64,000 nt of DNA from Alishewanella jeotgali KCTC 22429 (GTDB lineage: Bacteria; Pseudomonadota; Gammaproteobacteria; Enterobacterales; Alteromonadaceae). The notes under the pieces were generated by a model. It had not been told where the DNA came from. It searched no databases and saw nothing but the letters and a program-made list of their open reading frames with translations. A program made the translations under genes and the position numbers. Shown here piece after piece: positions 7,204-15,769 of this stretch; the first letter of the stretch is position 1, and the number at the start of each line of letters is the position of its first letter. The DNA lies in NCBI RefSeq assembly GCF_000245735.1, contig NZ_AHTH01000037.1, positions 62,001 through 126,000 on the forward strand, in the 5' to 3' direction.

Positions 7204-8471
7204 TCGTCGTCATCCAATAAAAAATTATTACTACGGGCATCCTGCAGACGCTGTTGATATTGCGCTGCCTGATTGGCGAAAAACATGGTGATCATGCACA
7301 GCGCCAGCACGCCATACAGAATCATAAAGCAGCCGGTGACAATACCCAGTGCATCCTGCGCCAGGCCAAAGAGCACCGGCAGGGTACAACCGCCCAGACC
7401 GCCAATGGCGGCAACAAAGCCACCGACTGCGCCCATATGCTTAGGGTAGTAATCGTGAATCACTTTATACACGCTGGCGCGGCCAAAACCCTGAGCGACG
7501 CCAATGACAAAGATCAGGGCCGTAAACCACCAGACATTAACGGAGATCTCCAGTTGGACATCTTTTTCCAGGCCATGAATAATCAGGGTAGTGGGGGGGT
7601 AACTCAGAAAGAACAAGCACACCAGGCAGACCCAGAACACACTCCAGTTTACGGCCCGGCCACCATAGCGATCGGCAAACCAGCCACCTAATGCCCTGAC
7701 CATACTGGAGGTCGCGACAAAAAACAGCGTAAAGGCCATTGCCTGCTGGGCGTTCATCGCATAGGCCTGCATATAGTATTGTGGTAACCACAGCAACAGG
7801 GCTAAAAAGCCACCAAATACAAAGTAGTAATACAGTGAAAAGCGCCAGACCCGGGCATCTCTGACTAACTGACGCAGAGTCAGTGGTCTGGCGGTGGGGC
7901 CTGCAGTTTTTGGCGAGGGCGGTGACAACAACCAGAATAATACCAGCAATAAAGCCAGCCCAACGGCATACACAGGCCCAACCCACTGCCAGCCCCACCA
8001 GGCGACAATAATGGGTACCAAAATAAAGGTGATGGCGACGCCGGCATTGCCTACGCCAAACAGACCCATCGCCAGGCCTTGCTGGCGCGAGGCAAACCAG
8101 TCGGTCACATAGCGGATGCCGAAGGTAAAGGAAACGCCACTTAAACCAAACCAGAGGCCGGTGGTCAGATAACCATAAAAGCTGCTTACCAGTGGCAGCA
8201 ATGCCAGCGCCGGAATGCAGCTGAACATTAACCCCAGCCACAGCAGTCGGGCATTATAGCGATCGGCCAGCAATCCCAATGGAATACGTAGTAGCGCCCC
8301 GCTAAAAATGGGGGCTGCCAGTAAAATACCGTATTCAGTGGCGCTCAGGGCCAGTTGTTGTTGGATATCCAACCCCATCACCGCGTATAGCGTCCACACC
8401 GAAAAGCAGCCGGCAAAAGCCAAGGTAGCCAGTAGCAGCGCCCGGCCCGCCAGAGGATGGGTTGCCTGCAT
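7200..8471 (-). CDS. NarK-type nitrate/nitrite MFS transporter (NarK1-like)
   Basis: Major facilitator of the nitrate/nitrite porter family, 423 residues, about 12 transmembrane segments. The segment GALLRIPLGLLADRYNAR and the glycine-rich stretches GVGNAGVAI and AAIGGLGGC are nitrate-signature-like. It resembles the shorter NarK1 class, thought to be proton-linked nitrate uptake, but the class cannot be fixed without a tree. The start is ATG at 8471 with GGGGAG upstream. It is followed by nnrS in the same transcript and is divergent from a second narK-type gene. Confidence 0.85.
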   Translation of the reverse strand: MQATHPLAGRALLLATLAFAGCFSVWTLYAVMGLDIQQQLALSATEYGILLAAPIFSGALLRIPLGLLADRYNARLLWLGLMFSCIPALALLPLVSSFYGYLTTGLWFGLSGVSFTFGIRYVTDWFASRQQGLAMGLFGVGNAGVAITFILVPIIVAWWGWQWVGPVYAVGLALLLVLFWLLSPPSPKTAGPTARPLTLRQLVRDARVWRFSLYYYFVFGGFLALLLWLPQYYMQAYAMNAQQAMAFTLFFVATSSMVRALGGWFADRYGGRAVNWSVFWVCLVCLFFLSYPPTTLIIHGLEKDVQLEISVNVWWFTALIFVIGVAQGFGRASVYKVIHDYYPKHMGAVGGFVAAIGGLGGCTLPVLFGLAQDALGIVTGCFMILYGVLALCMITMFFANQAAQYQQRLQDARSNNFLLDDDE

Positions 8472-8489
8472 GCGTTACTCCCCAAATAA

Positions 8490-8506
8490 GCGCCTGTACC
8501 AGGCGC
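8490..8506 (-). other. hairpin in the leader of the minus-strand narK-type gene
   Basis: GCGCCTG and CAGGCGC form a perfect 7-bp stem with a 3-nt loop. It lies about 11 nt upstream of the GGGGAG ribosome site of the transporter gene, so it could affect transcript stability or translation. Confidence 0.45.
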
Positions 8507-8605
8507 AAGACTCACTGGGCCTAGCATAGCGAAAAGCTTAGCGGCCTGCCCGGCCAAAAAGCAGTACCCCCTAAGTTCTGCGGCTAAGGCTGCGGCAAGG
8601 CGGGC

Positions 8606-8621
8606 TACCTCGTAGGGGGTA
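8606..8621. promoter_or_regulatory. NarL 7-2-7 site, distal, upstream of narK-type gene
   Basis: TACCTCG-TA-GGGGGTA is an inverted heptamer pair in 7-2-7 spacing, 57 bp from the proximal pair in the same gap. Confidence 0.75.
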
Positions 8622-8662
8622 GTGGTGGCGTTGGGCTTGGCTTTTGGCGCTAAATTGCTGGC

Positions 8663-8678
8663 TACTCCAAAGGAGGTA
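8663..8678. promoter_or_regulatory. NarL 7-2-7 site, proximal, upstream of narK-type gene
   Basis: TACTCCA-AA-GGAGGTA is an inverted heptamer pair whose centre is 53 bp upstream of the FNR box centre. The same 53-bp offset occurs in front of narG. Confidence 0.85.
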
Positions 8679-8716
8679 GCGGCCCTTATTGCAGGCCCGG
8701 CGCGGGCTGGCGGCTG

Positions 8717-8730
8717 TTGTGCCAGATCAA
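8717..8730. promoter_or_regulatory. FNR/Anr box of narK-type gene at 8799
   Basis: TTGTGCCAGATCAA matches eight of ten FNR positions. A -10 element TAGACT at 8752-8757 predicts a start near 8764-8765, placing the box centre (8723.5) at -41.5. The gene follows with AGGAGG before its ATG. Confidence 0.8.
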
Positions 8731-8798
8731 TTTTTCCGGCCTAAAAACCCCTAGACTTGTACTGGAATATCATTCTATGACTCTTTCAGGAGGTCTGT

Positions 8799-10295
8799 AT
8801 GGCTGGCGCAGCGTCTGCGGCAGGGCAAAGCAGTAAACTCAATCTGCTTAATTTTGCTGAACAAAAAATAAAAATGTTACACCTGACCTGGTTTGCGTTC
8901 TTTCTTACCTTTGTGATTTGGTTTGCTCATGCGCCCTTACTGATGCATATCAAAGAAGCGCTGGCGTTAACCGATGCCCAGATCCGGGCTTTGCTGATAT
9001 TAAACGTGGCATTGACCATTCCGGCGCGCATCGTAGTGGGAATGATGGTGGATAAATATGGCCCGCGTATTATGTATTCGGTGTTGTTATTTATCTCGGC
9101 CTTGCTCTGTATCGGCTTTGCTTTTGCCAATACCTATGATGCCCTGGCCTTATTCCGCTTTTTACTGGGCTTTGTCGGCGCAGGCTTTGTGGTAGGGATC
9201 CGGCTGGTTGGTGAGTGGTTTCCGCATAACCAGGTGGGTACCGCTGAAGGTATCTACGGTGGCTGGGGTAATTTTGGCTCGGCGGCAGCTGCGATGACGC
9301 TGCCAACAGTGGCGCTGATGTTCGGTGGTGAAAATGGCTGGCGCTATGCGATTGCCTCAGTTGGGGTGATCAGTGCGGTCTATTCACTGATTTTCTATAA
9401 ATTTGCCCGTAATACACCCAAAGGCTCGACTTATTTTAAACCGAAAAAAACCGGTGCCATGGTAGTTACCAGCTGGGGCGCATTGTGGGCCCTGATTCTG
9501 ATGAATATCCCAATGCACCTGGCACTGGGGATCCTGGCCTGGCGTTTATCACCGGCAGGGGTGAATTTGTTCTCGGAAACTGCCATGTACGGCATCTGGG
9601 GCGCGCTGGTGGTGTTGTTTATCTTCCAGACGCAACAAACCTGGAAAATCAACGCCGAACATTTACGCGAAGGTGTGCCGGAGCATGACAAATATAGCTT
9701 TAAGCAGGTCGGGATCTTAAATATTGCTTACTTTGCGACCTTTGGCTCTGAGCTGGCGGTGGTATCGATGCTGCCACTGTATTTCCTGGAAACCTTCGAG
9801 GGGATGACGGCGGTAAAAGCGGGTTTGCTAGCGTCTGCGTTCGCCTTTATGAATCTGGTGTCGCGGCCAATGGGAGGCTGGTTCTCTGATAAATTTGGCC
9901 GGCGTAAGAGTATGGTGATCCTGATTGGTGGTCTGGCTGCCGGCTATTTCCTGATGGGCTTGATGGACAGCCACTGGTGGATCCCGTTGGCCGTATTAGC
10001 GGTAATGGCCTGCTCCTTCTTTGTGCAAGCCGGCGAAGGCGCGGTGTTTGCGATAGTGCCACTGATCAAGCGCAGTATGACCGGCCAGATCGCCGGGATG
10101 GCAGGTGCTTACGGTAATGTGGGGGCTGTGGTGTACCTGACCGTACTAAGTTATGTCGATTTTAGTACCTTCTTCTATGTGATTGCCGCCTCAGCATTGA
10201 TTGGCCTGGTAGCGGTGATGTTCCTCGACGATCCTAAGGGACATATTGTCGAGGTGGCGGAAGATGGTACAGTACATAGAATTAATGTCGGTTAG
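8799..10295 (+). CDS. NarK-type nitrate/nitrite MFS transporter
   Basis: Major facilitator of 498 residues with 12 predicted membrane segments. It has the Arg-containing core segments typical of nitrate porters ([35 protein letters not shown]) and Gly-rich nitrate-signature stretches ([26 protein letters not shown]). The ribosome site AGGAGG precedes ATG at 8799. It is followed 16 bp later by a phosphatase/kinase fusion; the same pairing is known in assimilatory nitrate operons of Pseudomonas-like bacteria. The FNR and NarL sites upstream argue for a respiratory role here. Confidence 0.88.
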   Translation: MAGAASAAGQSSKLNLLNFAEQKIKMLHLTWFAFFLTFVIWFAHAPLLMHIKEALALTDAQIRALLILNVALTIPARIVVGMMVDKYGPRIMYSVLLFISALLCIGFAFANTYDALALFRFLLGFVGAGFVVGIRLVGEWFPHNQVGTAEGIYGGWGNFGSAAAAMTLPTVALMFGGENGWRYAIASVGVISAVYSLIFYKFARNTPKGSTYFKPKKTGAMVVTSWGALWALILMNIPMHLALGILAWRLSPAGVNLFSETAMYGIWGALVVLFIFQTQQTWKINAEHLREGVPEHDKYSFKQVGILNIAYFATFGSELAVVSMLPLYFLETFEGMTAVKAGLLASAFAFMNLVSRPMGGWFSDKFGRRKSMVILIGGLAAGYFLMGLMDSHWWIPLAVLAVMACSFFVQAGEGAVFAIVPLIKRSMTGQIAGMAGAYGNVGAVVYLTVLSYVDFSTFFYVIAASALIGLVAVMFLDDPKGHIVEVAEDGTVHRINVG

Positions 10296-10311
10296 ATAAG
10301 GGCGTGCCGCT

Positions 10312-12048
10312 GTGGCAGAGTTAGCACTGCAATTACAATATGGCGCTCAGACTGCGGCCGGCGTAAAAGCGGCCAATGAGGATGCGGTTGCCTGTCAGTT
10401 GCCTGACTCTGCCTACTTATTGCAACATAAGGGTGCCTGTTTTGTGCTGGCCGATGGCGTCAGTACCGCTGAAGCTGGCGCTCAGGCCAGTAAACTGGCT
10501 ACCGAGCGTTTTTGTCAGGAATATCCGCAAACTCCGGATAGTTGGTCGGTGGCCTACAGTGCCGAGCAGTTACTGGCCACCATCAACAATCAGCTGTATC
10601 AATTCAGTCATAAGTTTGCTCATGAACAAAAAGGCTATTTATGTACCTTTAGTGCTTTGGTGCTGAAGTCGCGCACTGCGCATTTCTTCCATATCGGTGA
10701 CAGCCGTATCTATCTGTTGCGTAACGCCAGTTTGCAGCAGCTGACGCAGGATCATATTACGGTATTGTCGGAGCAGCGGCAGTTTTTAGGCCGGGCACTG
10801 GGCATGGATGCCAAGGTCGCAGCGCAGCAAGGTGCATTGGCGTTGCAAGCAGGTGATCGTTTTTTACTAACCTCGGATGGCATTCACGACTTTTTAAGCG
10901 AGGCCGAATTAACTCAGCTGCTGACGACAGTAACGGATCCGGAGCAATGCAGCCGGCAGTTACTGGAGCAGGCATTAGCGCATGGCAGCGATGATAATGT
11001 CAGCGCGATAGTGGTGGATGTGGCGCAGTTACCTGAGCAGAGCCTGGATGATTTAAGCTCCGAGCTGACCCGGTTACCCTTCCCGCCGGCGTTAAGCCCG
11101 GGTATGAAGCTGGATGGTTATCGGGTAGTGCGAGAGCTCTATGCCAGTAGCCGCAGCCACCTGTATCTGGTGGAAGATGAAGCCACCGCAGAGCAGCTGG
11201 TGCTTAAGAGCCCATCGCAGAATTATGCCGATGATGTACTTTATATCGATCGTTTTATCCGCGAAGAGTGGATTGGCCTGCGGATCCAGTCGCCGCGCGT
11301 AGTCAAGGTGATCCGACAAAGCCGGCCACGGACCTTTCTGTACTATTTGATGGAGCATTTGCAGGGCCAGAGTTTAGAGCACTGGCTGGCAGAGCAGCCA
11401 CAGCCGCTTAAACCCGCGTTGGCAATTAAACTGGTGAAACAGATAGCCGAAGGCCTGCAGGCGTTTCACCGCATGGGCGCCATTCATCAGGACCTGAAAC
11501 CCGGCAATATTATGCGTCTGGCCGATGGCAGCCTGAAATTGGTGGATTTTGGTTCAGTGTTTGTTGCCGGTCTGGCGGAAATCTACAGCCCACTGCACCA
11601 CGAAGGCGCTTTGGGCACCGCGACCTATTCCGATCCACACTATCTGCTGGGACATAATTCTGGCGTGCAGGGGGATGTGTATGCTTTGGCGACGATTGCC
11701 TATGAACTGTTTAGTGGCGGTCATTTACCCTATGGCCCGGCGGTAGAAGAATGCCGGGTGGCGAGCGACTATGACCGGCTGCGCTATCGCAGTGCCAGTC
11801 AGTTTAACCCGCTGATCCCGACCTGGTTTGACCGGGCCCTGCAAAAGGGAGTGAGTTTGGATCTGAGTTACCGCTATCAGAGTATCAGCCAGTTACTGAC
11901 CGATTTGCAGCAACCCAACCCGGCGTTTTTGCATGAAGAGGTCAAACAGCAGAATAAATCCAATCCACTGCTATTCTGGCAACTGTTGTCCGGTTTCTGG
12001 TTTATTACCCTGTTATTGGTGATCTGGTTGTTTCTGCTACGCCGTTAG
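10312..12048 (+). CDS. bifunctional PP2C phosphatase / Ser-Thr protein kinase, C-terminal membrane anchor
   Basis: Fusion of opposing activities. Residues about 5-245 are a PP2C-type phosphatase (ADGVST, HIGDSRIY, DGIHD, DDNVSAIVV metal-binding motifs). Residues about 265-540 are a Hanks-type kinase with candidate ATP lysine K299, catalytic loop HQDLKPGN (D394; the usual HRD Arg is Gln) and VDFG (D412-G414). A single transmembrane helix closes the protein (about 552-575), so both domains face the cytosol. The start is GTG at 10312 with a weak ribosome site, 16 bp after the narK-type gene. Control of the adjacent transporter or of nitrate enzymes by phosphorylation is a guess. Confidence 0.88.
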   Translation: MAELALQLQYGAQTAAGVKAANEDAVACQLPDSAYLLQHKGACFVLADGVSTAEAGAQASKLATERFCQEYPQTPDSWSVAYSAEQLLATINNQLYQFSHKFAHEQKGYLCTFSALVLKSRTAHFFHIGDSRIYLLRNASLQQLTQDHITVLSEQRQFLGRALGMDAKVAAQQGALALQAGDRFLLTSDGIHDFLSEAELTQLLTTVTDPEQCSRQLLEQALAHGSDDNVSAIVVDVAQLPEQSLDDLSSELTRLPFPPALSPGMKLDGYRVVRELYASSRSHLYLVEDEATAEQLVLKSPSQNYADDVLYIDRFIREEWIGLRIQSPRVVKVIRQSRPRTFLYYLMEHLQGQSLEHWLAEQPQPLKPALAIKLVKQIAEGLQAFHRMGAIHQDLKPGNIMRLADGSLKLVDFGSVFVAGLAEIYSPLHHEGALGTATYSDPHYLLGHNSGVQGDVYALATIAYELFSGGHLPYGPAVEECRVASDYDRLRYRSASQFNPLIPTWFDRALQKGVSLDLSYRYQSISQLLTDLQQPNPAFLHEEVKQQNKSNPLLFWQLLSGFWFITLLLVIWLFLLRR

Positions 12049-12091
12049 CTTGCTTTTTCGCGGTTGCAGGGGTATAACTGGCTAAATTCTG

Positions 12092-12133
12092 AAAAGTCCG
12101 ACGGCGTTAGCCGGCGGGCTTTTTTCTTTTTTT
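12092..12133 (+). terminator. Rho-independent terminator after the phosphatase/kinase gene
   Basis: An imperfect GC-rich hairpin around CGGCGTTAGCCG, with AAAAG/CTTTT closing arms, is followed by a long T-rich run at 12121-12133. It would end the narK-kinase transcript just before the rnk ribosome site. Confidence 0.75.
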
Positions 12134-12148
12134 ACTTGGGAGTGTCAT

Positions 12149-12553
12149 ATGTCAGCTACACCTATCGTCGTTTCCAGTTTAGATATGGATCGGATTGAAG
12201 CCTTACTTGAGAAGATGCCCCGGCTGACGCCGGAGCTGGAAAAGCTGGAGTCAGAGTTGGATCGGGCTAGTGTGGTTGAACCTACCGCATTACCTGCGAA
12301 TGTGGTCAGTATGAACTCGACGGTGCGCTTTAAGTTTGCCGGCGATAACAAGGTGTTTGAGAAAACCCTGGTTTATCCGCATGACCTGAAAAACGATGAG
12401 CAAATTTCGATTTTTGCCCCGGTTGGCAGTGCTCTGCTCGGGTTAGCGGTGGGTCAAGCACTGGAATGGCCGATGCCACATGGCCAAAGCCGCACCGTTG
12501 AAATTCTTGACGTGCTATATCAACCAGAACGCGCCGGCGAATACCAGCGTTAA
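12149..12553 (+). CDS. rnk: regulator of nucleoside diphosphate kinase (Rnk), GreA/GreB-like
   Basis: 134-residue protein with a short N-terminal helical region and a C-terminal GreA/GreB-type FKBP-like domain (VGSALLGLAVGQALEWPMPHG is the diagnostic region). Rnk proteins bind RNA polymerase and affect nucleoside diphosphate kinase and alginate-related phenotypes in Pseudomonas. The start has GGGAG upstream. It appears monocistronic, lying after a terminator and before the convergent mogA. Confidence 0.87.
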   Translation: MSATPIVVSSLDMDRIEALLEKMPRLTPELEKLESELDRASVVEPTALPANVVSMNSTVRFKFAGDNKVFEKTLVYPHDLKNDEQISIFAPVGSALLGLAVGQALEWPMPHGQSRTVEILDVLYQPERAGEYQR

Positions 12554-12577
12554 CCGCTAGGCCTGCAGCGACTCTGC

Positions 12578-12615
12578 GCTTCGGCTCCGGTAGTCTTGCC
12601 TAACGGAGTCGAAGC
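12578..12615. repeat. inverted repeat between rnk and mogA
   Basis: GCTTCGGCTCCG (12578-12589) and CGGAGTCGAAGC (12604-12615) pair with a single mismatch around a 14-nt loop. It lies between convergent genes and may stop transcripts from both sides, though no U-tract is present. Confidence 0.5.
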
Positions 12616-12633
12616 CTGGGGTAGAGGCTGGCA

Positions 12634-13170
12634 CTAACTTTTGGGTCTAAAGGCCTGCATCACTGCTTCGTTACACTGCAGATAAGGGCCGTCCATCAGA
12701 TCGATGCAGTAAGGCACCGCCGGGAACACCGCATCCAGACACTGGCGGATTGCCTTGGGTTTGCCCGGTAAGTTAATAATCAGGCAACTGCCACGTAAGC
12801 CAGCGGTTTGCCGTGACAAAATAGCGGTTGGCACATACTTTAACGACTCCTGACGCATCAGCTCACCAAAGCCCGGCATCAACCTGTCACAGACGGCCTC
12901 AGTGGCTTCTGGCGTGACATCGCGCTTAGCTGGCCCGGTACCGCCGGTGGTGACAATTAAACAGCAACCTTGTTGCTCGGCCAGTTCTATCAGGGTTTGT
13001 TCAATCAGAGGTTGCTCATCCGGGATCAAACGGTACTCGGCGTGCCAGTCGCTGCTTAGATACTCTGTTAAGGTATCGATTATCGCCTTGCCGGATAAAT
13101 CTTCATATATACCGGCACTGGCGCGGTCGCTTACCGTAACAATGCCAATTTTTGCCTGTTGCTGCGTCAT
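12634..13170 (-). CDS. mogA: molybdopterin adenylyltransferase MogA
   Basis: 178-residue enzyme that adenylates molybdopterin before molybdate insertion. The family motifs TTGGTGPAKRDVTPEAT, MPGFGELMR and NLPGKPKAI are present, and the C-terminal AFRPKS matches E. coli MogA. The start has GGAG upstream. It is separate from the main moa-mod operon, which encodes a second MoaB/Mog-fold protein. The leader contains a tandem heptamer repeat, so the distance to the ubiV gene upstream on the same strand may vary between strains. Confidence 0.93.
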   Translation of the reverse strand: MTQQQAKIGIVTVSDRASAGIYEDLSGKAIIDTLTEYLSSDWHAEYRLIPDEQPLIEQTLIELAEQQGCCLIVTTGGTGPAKRDVTPEATEAVCDRLMPGFGELMRQESLKYVPTAILSRQTAGLRGSCLIINLPGKPKAIRQCLDAVFPAVPYCIDLMDGPYLQCNEAVMQAFRPKS

Positions 13171-13187
13171 CTGCGCTCCGGATTAAA

Positions 13188-13236
13188 ATTCAACATTCAA
13201 CATTCAACATTCAACATTCAACATTCAACACTTAAC
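13188..13236. repeat. tandem heptanucleotide repeat (ATTCAAC)6 plus one variant copy
   Basis: Six perfect copies of ATTCAAC run from 13188 to 13229, followed by ACTTAAC at 13230-13236. The array lies between the ubiV stop and the mogA ribosome site; read on the coding strand it is GTTGAAT repeated. Seven-base units are prone to slipped-strand length change. Confidence 0.95.
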
Positions 13237-13237
13237 C

Positions 13238-14110
13238 TCACCCCGTCGCCATCCCTGCCAGCTTTAGCCAATAACCATTACTGTCGGTATCACTCAGTTG
13301 TTGTGGCGCGGCGCCATGCTGGTTCGCCTTAAATCTATTCAACCAGGCAAAGGTCCCCTCGGGCTCAGGGCTTAACCGTACTACATCAACCAACCCCTGC
13401 ATAGCCGGTAGCTGATTAATCAGGTTATACCGATAGCCAGATTGGGTTTGAATACCGTTTAGCACAAAAACCTGGGTACCGTCCTGGCTATGCACAGTGC
13501 GCCCCTGCGGATATTTAATGCAACAGAGCTCGCACTGATCTTTAGCGCGATTCTCAGAGCGGGCGGTAAAGCAGCGACCGCTCCAGGCCAGTGGTAAATG
13601 GCCAAAGGCAAACACCTCGGTTTGAAAGCAATCGCGGATATCCTGAATAATGCCCTCGTTTAACACCTGTTGTAGCCAGTCGCCGGATAGTTCAACCGGC
13701 ATTACCCAGCGTAATAAACCCATACCTACTAAGCGGCGCAGGCTATGCTGGTTATAGCAGTTAATGGCTGCGCCGGCGACAAAGGGCAGACCCTGTTCGT
13801 ACAGCATAGCAATAGCGCCAACATCATTAGCTTCCAGCATAAAGTCGCCGTTATCGACGTACTTGCGCAGCTCGCGCAGTTCAGACGGTGACTCCAACAG
13901 CGTCATGCCAGATAAACACACCTGTTTGCCGGCTTCGCGCAGCATATGCGCCAGCTTAAGATAGTCTTCCAGTTTTAGCTCGCGTCTTTTGCTGCAAACG
14001 GTTTCGCCCAGATAAACAATATCCACGGCTGAGTCGGCGGCCTGGCGGTAAAACTCCAGCATCTGTGCTTTGGGCCAGAAATACAGTACCGGGCCAAGTG
14101 AGAATTGCAT
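13238..14110 (-). CDS. ubiV: O2-independent ubiquinone biosynthesis protein UbiV (U32 peptidase family)
   Basis: U32-family protein of 290 residues carrying a 4Fe-4S cluster. C39, C180, C193 and C197 fall at the same numbers as the cluster ligands reported for E. coli UbiV. UbiUV hydroxylate ubiquinone precursors without oxygen, using prephenate as oxygen donor. The gene follows ubiU after 3 bp. The annotation 'peptidase' often given to it is historical. Confidence 0.94.
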   Translation of the reverse strand: MQFSLGPVLYFWPKAQMLEFYRQAADSAVDIVYLGETVCSKRRELKLEDYLKLAHMLREAGKQVCLSGMTLLESPSELRELRKYVDNGDFMLEANDVGAIAMLYEQGLPFVAGAAINCYNQHSLRRLVGMGLLRWVMPVELSGDWLQQVLNEGIIQDIRDCFQTEVFAFGHLPLAWSGRCFTARSENRAKDQCELCCIKYPQGRTVHSQDGTQVFVLNGIQTQSGYRYNLINQLPAMQGLVDVVRLSPEPEGTFAWLNRFKANQHGAAPQQLSDTDSNGYWLKLAGMATG

Positions 14111-14113
14111 AGG

Positions 14114-15106
14114 TTATTTCCATTTCCGATGATAGGCACCGAGGGTGGTTTGGTTGCCCTCGGCCAGATTATTCAGCACCTGCTGCCAGTGTTGTTGCAC
14201 CAGAAAATGCGCTGGATCCTGCATTACCGCATCAATAGCCGCCCGCCAAACCTGGGTGATCTGGGTAACATAAGCCGGGCTGCGCTGCCGGCCTTCAATT
14301 TTCAGTGAGCTAATGCCCTCGGCATAGAGCTGTGGCAGTAAATCCAGGGTGTTCAGGCTGGTTGGCTCTTCCAGCACATGGTAGGTATCGGCATCGACTC
14401 TGAAACGTCCTTTACAGAGGGTCGGGTAGCCGGCGGTTTCATCCGCGGCGAAGCGGTCAATCAATACTTCATTTAAGCGCGACTCCAGTACGCCGTCTTG
14501 CTCTTGCCAGCGAACAAAGGCCGCCGGTGAGCAGGCGCCGGCGGTATTCGGTGACTGCCCGGTTAAGTAAGAACTCAGATAGCAACGCCCCTCAGCCATA
14601 ATGCATAAGCTGCCAAAGGCAAAGACTTCCAAATCGATATCACAGCTGCGGGCCAGCGCGCGCACCTGTTGCATCGAAAGCACCCGTGGTAACACCACCC
14701 GGCGGATATTAAATTGCCGGTAAAACTCAATGGCGGCGGCGTTGGTGGCCGAAGCCTGCACCGACAGATGTAATTCAACCTGCGGATAGCGTTCAGCGGC
14801 ATAGGCCAGCACTGCCATATCGGCAAGAATCAGTACATCGGTGCCAGCCCGTACTGCACTGTCGACCGCCTGCTGCCAGCGCGACCAACCCGCGGGGTGA
14901 GCAAAGGTATTAATGGCCACATGCAATTTACGCCCCGCCTGATGCACATAGCGGGCAACCTCAGTCAGTTGCGACTCAGTAAAGTTTAAGCCGGCAAAGT
15001 GCCGGGCATTGGTGTCATCTTTTAAGCCGACATAGATCGCATCGGCCCCCTGACTAATTGCTGCTTTGACTGCCGGCATACTGCCAGCCGGACAGAGTAA
15101 CTCCAT
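14114..15106 (-). CDS. ubiU: O2-independent ubiquinone biosynthesis protein UbiU (U32 peptidase family)
   Basis: 330-residue U32 protein that forms a heterodimer with UbiV. Cys168, Cys175, Cys192 and Cys231 are each one position before the Fe-S ligands reported for E. coli UbiU. The start is ATG at 15106 with GAGG upstream. It is divergent from ubiT, the third gene of the anaerobic ubiquinone pathway. Confidence 0.94.
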   Translation of the reverse strand: MELLCPAGSMPAVKAAISQGADAIYVGLKDDTNARHFAGLNFTESQLTEVARYVHQAGRKLHVAINTFAHPAGWSRWQQAVDSAVRAGTDVLILADMAVLAYAAERYPQVELHLSVQASATNAAAIEFYRQFNIRRVVLPRVLSMQQVRALARSCDIDLEVFAFGSLCIMAEGRCYLSSYLTGQSPNTAGACSPAAFVRWQEQDGVLESRLNEVLIDRFAADETAGYPTLCKGRFRVDADTYHVLEEPTSLNTLDLLPQLYAEGISSLKIEGRQRSPAYVTQITQVWRAAIDAVMQDPAHFLVQQHWQQVLNNLAEGNQTTLGAYHRKWK

Positions 15107-15214
15107 ATCAGCCTCATTACTGTGGCCCTGCCTGCTGTACCCCGGAAAGGCTATAGGCAGCGCCGTAGAACTATGCTTTTATTATAGGGAATTTAGCTGC
15201 TGGGTTGCTTCTAT
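15107..15214. promoter_or_regulatory. ubiU/ubiT divergent promoter region
   Basis: ATTATA at 15181-15186 reads as -10 TATAAT on the minus strand, and an overlapping TATTAT (15180-15185) could serve ubiT. TACCCCG-GA-AAGGCTA at 15138-15153 is a weak NarL-like pair. I see no FNR box here, although these genes are used anaerobically. Confidence 0.45.
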
Positions 15215-15742
15215 ATGTTTGATATTAAAAGGGTTAGTCATAAATTGGTAGCGTTGCTACCTACTTTGGCGCAGCGGGTGCAACAGCTGACGCCCAAGCG
15301 TGTGCAGCAGCAGGGCTTAACGCTGCTGCTAAATAAGTTTTTTCAGCCAGAGCTAACTGCCGGCAGTCTGGATTTTCTGGCACAGCGATACTTAGTGTTA
15401 CAGGTAAGCGACTGGCAACTGAACTTTGCCATAACGTTAAAAAACAACAAATTACAGGTTGAACTGGCATCTGTGCAGCAGGATCTGCTGATTAAAGCCA
15501 GCAGTCAGGATTTTCTGGATCTGATCTGCGGCAAAGTCGATCCGGATACCTTATTTTTCCGGCGTCGCCTCAGTATGTTAGGGGATACCGAGCTGGGACT
15601 GTACTGCAAGAATCTGCTCGATACTATTGAGTTAAGCCGCTTGCCGCCGCCCCTGCCGGCCTTACTACTGGGCTGGCAAAGTCTGCTGGCAACGGCAGAG
15701 GTTGCGGCAGATCAAACTGCCGCTGTGCGTGGCAGCCTATAA
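15215..15742 (+). CDS. ubiT: anaerobic ubiquinone biosynthesis accessory factor UbiT (SCP2 domain)
   Basis: 175-residue protein with a sterol-carrier SCP2 domain (about 40-140) that binds isoprenoid quinone intermediates, the anaerobic counterpart of UbiJ. The segment DPDTLFFRRRLSMLGDTELGL is diagnostic for the family. The ribosome site is weak. It is followed 27 bp later by hemN, which probably shares its transcript. Confidence 0.9.
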   Translation: MFDIKRVSHKLVALLPTLAQRVQQLTPKRVQQQGLTLLLNKFFQPELTAGSLDFLAQRYLVLQVSDWQLNFAITLKNNKLQVELASVQQDLLIKASSQDFLDLICGKVDPDTLFFRRRLSMLGDTELGLYCKNLLDTIELSRLPPPLPALLLGWQSLLATAEVAADQTAAVRGSL

Positions 15743-15769
15743 TTGCCCTGAGTTTTCCGGAGACAGCAG

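Larger units (their letters stand above)
8472..8798. promoter_or_regulatory. divergent control region of two narK-type genes
   Basis: This 327-bp gap holds no credible gene. It contains one FNR box and two NarL 7-2-7 sites, annotated separately, all placed to serve the plus-strand gene. A hairpin lies near the minus-strand start (8490-8506). TACCCCC at 8565-8571 is an unpaired heptamer. No FNR box is visible close to the minus-strand start. Confidence 0.8.

Noticed and set aside
7537-8241. 234-codon open frame on the minus strand inside the narK-type transporter gene
   Set aside because: It is out of frame with a clear full-length MFS gene, has odd His/Trp/Arg-rich composition and no ribosome site; it is a shadow of the real gene.
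8672-8679. GGAGGTAG as a ribosome binding site for a small upstream gene
   Set aside because: It is one half of a NarL heptamer pair, and no start codon with a credible open frame follows.
13188-13236. Possible CRISPR array
   Set aside because: The units are seven bases, directly abutting, with no spacers and no cas genes nearby; it is a simple tandem repeat.
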